A program made the translations under genes and the position numbers. From Chloroflexota bacterium (lineage in GTDB: Bacteria > Chloroflexota > Anaerolineae > 4572-78), in the NCBI GenBank assembly GCA_024278015.1, contig JAJRUC010000510.1, positions 1 to 7,679 on the forward strand: 7,679 nucleotides of DNA, read 5' to 3'. Each line of letters begins with the position of its first letter. Position 1 is the first letter of the stretch. The notes below the pieces were generated by a model that did no database searches, was not told where the DNA came from, and saw nothing but the letters and a program-made list of their open reading frames with translations. Positions 1 through 4,983 of this stretch are shown here, piece after piece.

Positions 1-321
1 CATCGGCAGGGGGGCCGGCTCTTCCTGAAAGAGCTGCGACATAAGTTTTACCCCCAACGCGCCCAGGCCAATCACAATGGGGATGGCTCCCCAGCCGAAC
101 AGACTGCCGCTCAAGTTGCCCAGCGCCTTCGGCAGCGCCCCGGAAGACAGGCCGGCCAGGTTCAACAAAATGAGCAGGGCCAGCAGAAACAACAGCCCGC
201 CCAGCAATTCCCGCTGATAGGGGCGGAGCGTTTCCGCGATGTCAGCCGGCACCCGCGCTAAACGGGTTCCAATTTCGTCCGCCGTCCAGGGGGCGGTTGC
301 GGTTTTGCGCTTTTTTCCCAT
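1..321 (-). CDS. FtsK/SpoIIIE-like DNA translocase, N-terminal membrane part (partial)
   Basis: Reading the minus strand from the ATG at 321-319 gives 107 codons open to the window edge, so only the N-terminus is present. The protein begins with a basic stretch (MGKKRKT), a short soluble segment, then two hydrophobic helices (about residues 41-55 and 80-95) separated by a Gly/Ser/Leu-rich loop (LGNLSGSLFGWGA), followed by LMSQLF and an acidic, proline-rich turn. This arrangement, and the GxLFGWGA-like helix start, resemble the N-terminal four-helix membrane domain of FtsK/SpoIIIE translocases, which pump chromosome ends through the closing division septum. The ATPase motor that would prove this lies outside the window, so another small-helix membrane protein remains possible. 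There is no Shine-Dalgarno sequence before the ATG; see the promoter at 328-356. It is transcribed away from the zinc operon. Confidence 0.6.
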   Translation of the reverse strand, partial: MGKKRKTATAPWTADEIGTRLARVPADIAETLRPYQRELLGGLLFLLALLILLNLAGLSSGALPKALGNLSGSLFGWGAIPIVIGLGALGVKLMSQLFQEEPAPLPM

Positions 322-327
322 ACGTTC

Positions 328-356
328 AGTTTACTAGACTTTTGGTACTATGTCAA
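328..356 (-). promoter_or_regulatory. Sigma-70-type promoter of the FtsK-like gene, leaderless architecture
   Basis: On the minus strand TTGACA (356-351, perfect -35) is followed after 17 nt by TAAACT (333-328, 4 of 6 matches to TATAAT). Only 6 nt (GAACGT) separate the -10 box from the ATG at 321. The expected start of transcription therefore falls on or next to the A of ATG, and no ribosome binding site is present. The sequence supports the promoter well; leaderless translation is inference. Confidence 0.6.
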
Positions 357-382
357 CTTGTTATGTTGTGTTGCCACGGCTG

Positions 383-411
383 TTGCACGTGTGCCCCGAA
401 CGGGGTAAAGT
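383..411 (+). promoter_or_regulatory. Weak possible promoter with CCCC/GGGG palindrome in the spacer
   Basis: TTGCAC (383-388) is spaced 17 nt from TAAAGT (406-411). The spacer ends in a small palindrome, CCCCGAACGGGG (394-405), immediately before the -10-like box. An almost identical block (CCCCGAAAGGGGTATA, 700-715) lies in the better promoter at 690-717, which suggests a shared regulatory element. The -35 match is poor (TTG only) and no gene follows within 500 bp, so this is tentative. Confidence 0.22.
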
Positions 412-448
412 AAATTTTAAAGTTGCTATCCTGGCGGGATTCCTCGCG

Positions 449-476
449 GCAGGGGCGGCCCGCGAACCGCCCCTGC
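449..476. repeat. 28-bp palindromic repeat, core type A, copy 1
   Basis: The left arm GCAGGGGCGG (449-458) pairs perfectly with CCGCCCCTGC (467-476) around the core CCCGCGAA. Compared with the perfect copy at 4931-4958, two adjacent arm positions carry C·A mismatches, and the inner CGCG is kept. It is one of five palindromes of exactly 28 bp in the window that share the outer arm G[C/T][A/G]GGGGC. It is intergenic, between the FtsK-like gene and the zinc operon. Confidence 0.85.
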
Positions 477-518
477 GGGGTTTACCGGAAAAACCGGTGA
501 AAACGAATAATTCTCGTA

Positions 519-546
519 GCAGGGGCACGCCGCTGCGCGCCCCTGC
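519..546. repeat. 28-bp palindromic repeat, core type B, copy 1
   Basis: The left arm GCAGGGGC (519-526) pairs with GCCCCTGC (539-546). The inner arm is ACGCCG against CTGCGC, with mismatches at arm positions 9 and 13. The outer arm is the same as in the type A copies but the core is ACGC...GCGT-like, matching the repeat at 3930-3957. It lies 42 bp after the first type A copy. Confidence 0.8.
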
Positions 547-604
547 GGAGGATGCCATTTGTATCAAATTTGCGGAAGAGTGTATTCATACTGAGTATTT
601 TCCT

Positions 605-632
605 GTGGGGGCGGCCCGCGAACCGCCCCCGC
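605..632. repeat. 28-bp palindromic repeat, core type A, copy 2
   Basis: The left arm GTGGGGGCGG (605-614) pairs with CCGCCCCCGC (623-632), with one T·G wobble, around the same core CCCGCGAA as the copy at 449-476. The outer arm has drifted (GTGGGGGC instead of GCAGGGGC), with the change made on both arms so that pairing is preserved. This is what selection for the folded form, or repeat conversion, would give. Confidence 0.82.
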
Positions 633-689
633 GAAATTCGCGCCCTGCGCCGGGTAAAAATGAGAATTGCCGGCGTGAAGCGCGTTGTT

Positions 690-717
690 TTGGATGAACC
701 CCCGAAAGGGGTATAAT
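690..717 (+). promoter_or_regulatory. Probable promoter of the zinc-transport operon
   Basis: TTGGAT (690-695) is separated by 16 nt from a perfect TATAAT (712-717), placing the transcript start near 724. The -10 box lies in an AT-rich near-palindrome (ATAATTAT, 713-720, flanked by GG and CC). That is where a Fur/Zur-type repressor would block initiation, but the match to any published Zur box is only partial. The palindrome CCCCGAAAGGGG (700-711) abuts the -10. The MITE at 769-916 now separates this promoter from the metal-binding-protein gene. Confidence 0.5.
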
Positions 718-732
718 TATCCAGTTGTTTAC

Positions 733-761
733 CAATGCCGTCAGCCGGCTGATTGTTTTTT
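733..761 (+). terminator. Terminator- or attenuator-like hairpin with T-run upstream of the zinc operon
   Basis: CAATGCCG (733-740) can pair with CGGC (746-749) and ATTG (752-755), leaving a 5-nt loop TCAGC and a 2-nt bulge. A run of six T (756-761) follows at once, the form of a Rho-independent terminator on the plus strand. No plus-strand gene ends here. It lies about 10 nt after the predicted transcript start of the zinc operon, so it may be an attenuator in the leader, the end of a small RNA from upstream, or chance. Confidence 0.4.
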
Positions 762-768
762 GTACCCG

Positions 769-916
769 CAGGACTGACGCAGTTGCGGCATTTTACCCCC
801 CTCAGTCCCTGATGAAGAAACCGCTTCGCGCCCTCAAGCGGGGGGAAGTTAGCTCCTCCCCCGCTGTCGGGGGAGGGGGTAGAATACCGTGATTTACCGC
901 AACTGCGTCAGTCCTG
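769..916. mobile_element. Intact 148-bp MITE with perfect TIRs and 5-bp target duplication
   Basis: The ends are perfect 20-bp inverted repeats: CAGGACTGACGCAGTTGCGG (769-788) and its exact reverse complement (897-916). Directly outside, ACCCG occurs on both sides (764-768 and 917-921), a 5-bp target site duplication. A second, imperfect inverted pair lies inside (ATTTTACCCCC at 790-800 against GGGGGTAGAAT at 875-885), then two hairpins: CCGCTT/AAGCGG (821-826/836-841) and a 9-bp C-rich stem with tetraloop CTGT (855-876). The whole element can fold into one long cruciform. There is no transposase and no coding capacity, so it must move using a transposase encoded elsewhere; I cannot name the parent family. 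A second copy in the same orientation begins at 7539. Removing the element and one target copy restores a short leader reading T6-GT-ACCCG-AAAAGAGGG before the start codon at 935. Confidence 0.9.
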
Positions 917-934
917 ACCCGAAAAGAGGGTGAT

Positions 935-1873
935 ATGCTTCCAAAAAATATCCTGCTGCTTTGGCCGGCGATGCTGGTTGCGCTGCTGTTGACTGCGGCT
1001 TGCGCTTCAACCGGCCCGCAAGCCGATACAACATCATCCGCATCAACGGCCGGCCGCCTGTCTGTGCTGACCACAACCGGCATTATCGCTGACATAGTCC
1101 ACAATATCGGCGGCGATGCCATTGACCTGACCACGCTCCTGCCCCCCGGCACCGACCCCCACGCCTTTGACCCGGCCCCCCGCGACCTGGCGCTGGTGGC
1201 CGATGCCGACGTGCTGTTTGCCAACGGGTTGGGGCTGGAAGGATTTCTGGACAAGATGATTGCCAACGCCGGCGGTCAGGCCACAATTATTTACGTGACC
1301 GACGGCCTGGCTGCCCGCGCCCCGGCTGCGCCATCGGAGGCCGGGCCTGACGACCCCCACGCCTGGACCAGCCCGGTCAACGCGCTGACGTTTGTCGAGA
1401 ATATCCGGCGCGCCCTGAGTGCCGCCGACCCCGCCCACGCCGACACCTATCGGGCCAATGCCCAACGCTATACGGCCGAATTGCAATTGCTGGATGAATG
1501 GGTGCAGGTCCAAATTGACACTATCCCCCCCCCAAACCGAAAACTGGTCACAGACCACGCCGTTTTCGGCTACTACGCCGACCGCTACGGGCTGGAGCAG
1601 GTGGGGGCCATTGTCCCGGCGTTTAGCTCTGCCGCCGAACCCTCTGCCGCCGACCTGGCGCAGCTTGAAACGGAAATCAGGCGCTACGGGGTGCGGGCCG
1701 TTTTTGTGGCCCAAAATTTGAACCCGGCCCTGGGCCGGCAACTCACGGATGATACCGGGGTTCGGATGGTGCAATTGTATACCGGCTCGCTGGGCGCGCC
1801 GGGCAGCGGGGCAGATACATACCTTGACTACATTCGATACAACACCACCGCCATTGTGGCGGCCTTAAAATAA
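935..1873 (+). CDS. znuA: Metal ABC transporter substrate-binding lipoprotein (ZnuA-like)
   Basis: This 312-residue protein captures a divalent metal, probably zinc, outside the membrane and delivers it to the permease. It has a lipoprotein signal: hydrophobic residues 6-20 ending in LTAAC, with Cys23 as the lipid attachment site. Two lobes of the cluster A-I (TroA/ZnuA) fold follow. The expected metal-binding histidines are His76 (GTDPHAFDP), His142 (DDPHAWTSP) and His208 (VTDHAVFGYYADRYGL). The acidic ligands typical of manganese-type members are missing: VFVAQNLNP (256-264) where a Glu is usual, and LYTGSLG (281-287) with Gly284 where Asp is usual. A three-His site fits the zinc type better than the manganese type, but this is inference. 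The start is set by AGAGGG (925-930), five bases before the ATG. There is no His-rich loop in this subunit. The coding strand carries a run of nine C (1525-1533). Confidence 0.9.
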   Translation: MLPKNILLLWPAMLVALLLTAACASTGPQADTTSSASTAGRLSVLTTTGIIADIVHNIGGDAIDLTTLLPPGTDPHAFDPAPRDLALVADADVLFANGLGLEGFLDKMIANAGGQATIIYVTDGLAARAPAAPSEAGPDDPHAWTSPVNALTFVENIRRALSAADPAHADTYRANAQRYTAELQLLDEWVQVQIDTIPPPNRKLVTDHAVFGYYADRYGLEQVGAIVPAFSSAAEPSAADLAQLETEIRRYGVRAVFVAQNLNPALGRQLTDDTGVRMVQLYTGSLGAPGSGADTYLDYIRYNTTAIVAALK

Positions 1874-1882
1874 CCGGCCCGA

Positions 1883-1912
1883 TTGACAACAATAAAAATT
1901 TGAAGGTACAAT
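1883..1912 (+). promoter_or_regulatory. Internal promoter before the ABC ATPase gene, leaderless spacing
   Basis: A perfect TTGACA (1883-1888) is followed after 18 nt by TACAAT (1907-1912, 5 of 6). The ATPase ATG is at 1920, only 7 nt beyond the -10 box, so a transcript from here would start at or within a base or two of the start codon. GAAGG (1902-1906) could serve as a distant ribosome binding site (13 nt) on a transcript that reads through from the upstream gene. The ATPase and permease could thus be made independently of the binding protein. Confidence 0.55.
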
Positions 1913-1919
1913 ACCGTTT

Positions 1920-2768
1920 ATGGAACTGGCAGAGAAGGTCAGCGGGCTTCACGTCCCCAAAAAAGAACACGATTTAAGCCAGCCGATATTACGGCTGGCC
2001 GGCATTTTTGTGCGCTTTAACGGTACATACGTGCTGCAAGACATTTCGTTTGAATTAAAAATCGGCGAACATGTAGCCGTCATCGGCCCCAACGGCGCGG
2101 GGAAAAGCACGTTGTTCAACGTGATTGCCGGCGTGCTGTCGCCCAGCCGGGGCAACGTGCATGTTTACGGCCATACTCCCGACGAACATATTTGCATTGC
2201 CTACGTGCCGCAACGCAGCGAAGTTGATTTAACGTTTCCGGTGAATGTGGCCGATGTGGTGATGATGGGCCGTGTGTGCAAAATAGGTTTTTTGCGCCGC
2301 CCGCGCCGCGGCGATTGGGCGGTGGTCCACGATGCCCTGGCGCTGGTTGCTATGACGCATCTGACCGGGCGGCAAATTGGCGAGCTTTCCGGCGGCCAGC
2401 AGCAGCGGGTGTTCATTGCCCGCGCTCTGGCCCAGGAAGCGGCCCTGATACTGCTGGACGAACCCTTTACCGGCCTCGATGCGCAATCGCAGGAGGGGAT
2501 TTTTAGCATTTTTGAAAAACTGCGCCAACGCGATGTGACTCTGCTGGTTTCCACCCACGACCTGAATCTGGCCGCGGAACGCTTCGACCGGCTGATGTTG
2601 CTCAATCGGCAAGTCATCGGCTTTGGCCGGGCGGCAGACGTTTTTACCCCGGCCTTGCTCAGTCAGGCCTATCGGGGGCAGATGCGGTTAATCGATACCC
2701 CGGCCGGCACAATGGTTTTGAATGACACCTGCTGCGACCACGGCCACGAGGGGCATCATCATGCCTGA
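1920..2768 (+). CDS. znuC: Metal ABC transporter ATP-binding protein (ZnuC-like) with Cys/His-rich tail
   Basis: This 282-residue cytoplasmic ATPase drives metal import through the permease encoded next to it. All ABC motifs are present: Walker A GPNGAGKST (56-64), Q-loop Gln98 (YVPQRSEVD), signature LSGGQ (156-160), Walker B ILLDEP (177-182), D-loop TGLD (184-187) and H-loop His213 (VSTHDL). PQRSEVDLTFPVNVADVV after the Q-loop is typical of the Zn/Mn subfamily. The last 12 residues, CCDHGHEGHHHA (271-282), hold two Cys and five His and look like a metal-binding tail; sensing or donation of metal is inference. About 20 extra residues precede the domain, and there is no better downstream start. 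The end overlaps the permease gene by 8 nt, and the codons of the tail carry the permease ribosome binding site. Confidence 0.92.
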   Translation: MELAEKVSGLHVPKKEHDLSQPILRLAGIFVRFNGTYVLQDISFELKIGEHVAVIGPNGAGKSTLFNVIAGVLSPSRGNVHVYGHTPDEHICIAYVPQRSEVDLTFPVNVADVVMMGRVCKIGFLRRPRRGDWAVVHDALALVAMTHLTGRQIGELSGGQQQRVFIARALAQEAALILLDEPFTGLDAQSQEGIFSIFEKLRQRDVTLLVSTHDLNLAAERFDRLMLLNRQVIGFGRAADVFTPALLSQAYRGQMRLIDTPAGTMVLNDTCCDHGHEGHHHA

Positions 2769-3639
2769 GGTGTGGCAGTTGTTGACAGACCCGTTGCAGT
2801 ACGCCTTTATGACGCGCGGGCTGGCTGCGGCTTTGATTGTGGGCATTGTCTGCGCCGTGCCGGGCACGTATATTGTGTTACGGGGCATGGCCCTGTTCGG
2901 TAATGCCCTGGCTCACGCCATTTTGCCCGGCGTGGCCGTGGCTTATCTGATGGGCGGCAGCAGCCAATCGTGGTTGTTTGCGGGCGGCTTAACCGCCGGT
3001 ATTATCACTTCGCTGGGTATTGGTATGTTGAGCAAAGGCAGCATCAAGCAAGATACCGCCGTCGGGGTGATGTTCACCGGCATGTTTGCCCTGGGCATTG
3101 CCCTGATTTCGACGGTGCGCAGCTACACCGTCGATTTGACCCATTTTTTGTTCGGCAATGTGTTGGGCGTGGCTGCCAGTGATTTGTGGCTGATTGGCAT
3201 TTTCGGGGCGCTGGTGGTGCTGACCATTATCCTGTTTTACAAGGAATTTCTGGTTCTCTCCTTTGACCCGATTTTGGCCCAAACGTTGCGCCTGCCCGTC
3301 ACCGCCCTTAACTATCTGCTGCTGTTGTTGATTGCCGTGACAATTGTGTTATCGCTGCAAACGGTGGGGGTGGCCTTGATGTCGGCCATGCTGGTTACGC
3401 CGGCGGCGGCGGCTTCGCTGTTTTCCCGGCGGTTGCCGGTGATGATGGCCCTGGCGGCCGGTATTGGAGCGACAAGCGCCGTGGTGGGGCTGTACCTTTC
3501 TTATTACATGAATGTCGCCTCCGGCCCGGCCATTGTGCTGGTCATTACCGCCTTCTTTATGTTGGCTTTCCTGTTTTCGCCCTCGCAGGGCCGGCTCAAG
3601 GCGTGGCTGGCCGCCAAACGCGAATCGGCGCGGGCGTAA
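2761..3639 (+). CDS. znuB: Metal ABC transporter permease, ABC-3 family (ZnuB-like)
   Basis: This 292-residue, very hydrophobic inner-membrane protein would form, as a homodimer, the metal channel of the importer. I count about eight to nine membrane helices (around 20-40, 50-65, 70-90, 100-118, 142-160, 183-204, 206-220, 228-250, 254-272). Family landmarks are RGMALFGNALAHAILPGVA (41-59), KQDTAVGVMFTGMFALGI (96-113), DLTHFLFGN (125-133) and TVGVALMSAMLVTPAAAA (201-218). The ATG at 2761 is chosen because GAGGGG (2748-2753) lies 7 nt before it and translation would be coupled to the ATPase through the 8-nt overlap. A start further upstream at 2722 would add only residues encoded by the ATPase tail in another frame. 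Metal specificity is taken from the operon, not from this sequence. Confidence 0.92.
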   Translation: MPEVWQLLTDPLQYAFMTRGLAAALIVGIVCAVPGTYIVLRGMALFGNALAHAILPGVAVAYLMGGSSQSWLFAGGLTAGIITSLGIGMLSKGSIKQDTAVGVMFTGMFALGIALISTVRSYTVDLTHFLFGNVLGVAASDLWLIGIFGALVVLTIILFYKEFLVLSFDPILAQTLRLPVTALNYLLLLLIAVTIVLSLQTVGVALMSAMLVTPAAAASLFSRRLPVMMALAAGIGATSAVVGLYLSYYMNVASGPAIVLVITAFFMLAFLFSPSQGRLKAWLAAKRESARA

Positions 3640-3692
3640 GAAGGCCGGCGGCCGGCGCGTCAAATAGAGAGATACCGTCAGGAAGTGCTTTT

Positions 3693-3902
3693 ATGAAATA
3701 TCTGGCCCTGGGCCTTATTCTGTTTTACCGGAAGGCAATCTCTCCCTGGATGCCGCCAAGTTGCCGCTTTCATCCCACCTGTTCACACTACGCCTACGAA
3801 GCCATCGAAAAACATGGCTTTTTGAAAGGGAGTTGGCTGGGCCTTAAGCGCATCAGCCGTTGCCACCCCTTTAACCCCGGCGGCTACGACCCCGTGCCTT
3901 GA
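3693..3902 (+). CDS. yidD: Membrane protein insertion efficiency factor YidD
   Basis: This 69-residue protein is at the usual length of the YidD (UPF0161) family, small membrane-associated proteins that help YidC/Sec insert membrane proteins. An N-terminal amphipathic/hydrophobic helix (MKYLALGLILFYRKAISPW) is followed by the hallmark CRFHPTCSHYAYEAIEKHG (24-42), then GSWLGLKRISRCHPFNPGGYDPVP to the end, with the three conserved Cys. AGGAAG (3680-3685), 7 nt before the ATG, fixes the start. The same frame is open further upstream, but that part runs back into the permease gene and does not look like the family. YidD usually sits in the rpmH-rnpA-yidC cluster; here it follows the metal permease by 53 bp, probably in the same transcript. 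Confidence 0.95.
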   Translation: MKYLALGLILFYRKAISPWMPPSCRFHPTCSHYAYEAIEKHGFLKGSWLGLKRISRCHPFNPGGYDPVP

Positions 3903-3929
3903 CGGCGGATGTTTGAATTTGAGACAAAA

Positions 3930-3957
3930 GCAGGGGCACGCTGCAGCGTACCCCTGC
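3930..3957. repeat. 28-bp palindromic repeat, core type B, copy 2
   Basis: The left arm GCAGGGGCACGCTG (3930-3943) pairs with CAGCGTACCCCTGC (3944-3957) with one C·A mismatch at arm position 8. It starts 27 bp after the yidD stop and could end the zinc-yidD transcript as a stable hairpin, although no clean T-run follows (the nearest is CTTTT at 3969-3973). It shares its ACGCTG core with the copy at 519-546. Confidence 0.85.
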
Positions 3958-3977
3958 TGTGGCTGGGCTTTTCCGGT

Positions 3978-4005
3978 TTGACCAAATCCCTTTTCTGAGT
4001 ATGCT
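3978..4005 (+). promoter_or_regulatory. Possible promoter of the glutaminyl cyclase gene
   Basis: TTGACC (3978-3983) and TATGCT (4000-4005) are spaced 16 nt, putting the transcript start near 4012 and giving a leader of about 25 nt with AAAGGA (4025-4030) as ribosome binding site. It lies after the palindrome at 3930-3957, consistent with a separate transcription unit. The match is moderate. Confidence 0.4.
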
Positions 4006-4037
4006 GACTGGTTGTAGCATCAGGAAAGGAATTTTTT

Positions 4038-4934
4038 ATGTTCGGGTTTAAACGTTCATCTCCAGTTGGTTTGACGGCCGTTTTGGTGGCGATAAGTGTG
4101 TCCGGCTGCGGCGGCAGCCCGCCGAAACCGGCGGCAACTCCCCTCCCCACGCCGGCCCCGGTCTCCACCCCCGCCCCGGAGCAAGTGATTGTCAGCCCGG
4201 TTTCGCCGGCGGCCACGCCCACGTCTGCCGTGGCCCAAAAATACACCTACACCGTGGTCAATACCTACCCCCACGACCGGGCCGCCTTCACCCAGGGCCT
4301 TGTCTTTGATGAGGCGGGCCAATTGTACGAAGGCACCGGCCTGTACGGCAAATCATCGCTGCGAAAGGTAGACCTGCAAACCGGCGACGCGCTTCAGCAG
4401 AGCAACCTGGCCCCCAACCGCTTCGGCGAAGGGATTACCATTTGGGGCGATAAAATCATTCAACTGACGTGGAAATCGGGCGCGGGCTATGTGTACGACA
4501 AGGAATCGTTTGAGCTATTGCGCCAGTTTCATTACCCCACCGAAGGCTGGGGCATTACCCGTGACGACGAGAAGTTGATTATGAGCGACGGTTCATCAAC
4601 CCTGTATTTTTGGGACCCCGAAACGCTGGCCGAAATTGGCCGGGTGACGGTCTTCGATGAAAACGGCCCGGTGATTCGCTTGAATGAGCTGGAATACGTG
4701 AACGGCGAGGTATGGGCCAACGTGTGGCAAACCAGTCGCATTGCCCGCATTAACCCGCAAACGGGCCGGGTAACGGGCTGGATTGACATGCGCGGCCTGC
4801 TGACCGCCGCAGACCGCAGCCAACCCGTCGATGTGCTGAACGGCATTGTTTTCAACGCGCAAACCGGCCAATTATTTGTAACCGGCAAGCTCTGGCCCAA
4901 ATTATTTGAAATTGAGGTAATTCCTGTAAAGTAG
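4038..4934 (+). CDS. Glutaminyl-peptide cyclotransferase, plant/bacterial type, lipoprotein
   Basis: This 298-residue enzyme should convert N-terminal glutamine of peptides or proteins into pyroglutamate, outside the cytoplasm. A hydrophobic signal (11-21) ends in VSGC with Cys24 as lipid attachment site. A Pro/Thr/Ala/Ser-rich stalk (about 27-66) then leads to the five-bladed beta-propeller of the glutamine cyclotransferase family. Family motifs run in order: HDRAAFTQGL (79-88), LYEGTGLYGKSSLR (96-109) with the likely catalytic Glu98, FGEGI (129-133), LTW (143-145), TEGWGIT (168-174), MSDGSSTL (182-189), LNELEYVNGEVWANVW (215-230), DVLNGI (265-270) and VTGKLWPKLFEI (281-292). The ATG follows AGGAAAGGA by 7 nt. 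The TAG stop lies within the first four bases of a perfect 28-bp palindrome. The natural substrate is unknown. Confidence 0.93.
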   Translation: MFGFKRSSPVGLTAVLVAISVSGCGGSPPKPAATPLPTPAPVSTPAPEQVIVSPVSPAATPTSAVAQKYTYTVVNTYPHDRAAFTQGLVFDEAGQLYEGTGLYGKSSLRKVDLQTGDALQQSNLAPNRFGEGITIWGDKIIQLTWKSGAGYVYDKESFELLRQFHYPTEGWGITRDDEKLIMSDGSSTLYFWDPETLAEIGRVTVFDENGPVIRLNELEYVNGEVWANVWQTSRIARINPQTGRVTGWIDMRGLLTAADRSQPVDVLNGIVFNAQTGQLFVTGKLWPKLFEIEVIPVK

Positions 4935-4958
4935 GGGCGGCTCGCGAGCCGCCCCTAC
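4931..4958. repeat. 28-bp perfect palindrome, core type A, between convergent genes
   Basis: Arm GTAGGGGCGGCTCG (4931-4944) is followed at once by its exact reverse complement (4945-4958), so this is the only mismatch-free copy of the five. It lies between the end of the cyclase gene and the end of the minus-strand operon (stop at 4986-4984), where a strong hairpin could end transcription from both sides. No T-run follows on either strand, so terminator function is inference. Its first bases supply the TAG stop of the cyclase (4932-4934). Confidence 0.92.
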
Positions 4959-4983
4959 GGCCAGCGAGATGCTCCAACCCGGT

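Noticed and set aside
361..567. Open minus-strand frame of 68 codons in the same region
   Set aside because: It is the complement of two palindromic repeats and has no ribosome binding site or protein-like pattern.
449..632. CRISPR-like array from the three clustered palindromes
   Set aside because: The repeats are unequal in core, the spacing is irregular (42 and 58 bp between them) and no cas gene is present.
350..697. Open plus-strand frame of 115 codons across the gene-free region
   Set aside because: It runs through all three palindromes, and its residues (repeated GAAREPPxR) come only from the repeats. It has no ribosome binding site and no recognisable domain.
735..752. Five-codon leader peptide (ATG CCG TCA GCC GGC TGA) within the hairpin before the zinc operon
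   Set aside because: It has no ribosome binding site and no repeated regulatory codon, and so short a frame is easily chance.
3603..3692. Longer start for yidD, 30 codons upstream
   Set aside because: It would overlap the permease end, lacks a ribosome binding site and adds residues foreign to a family with a fixed length near 70.
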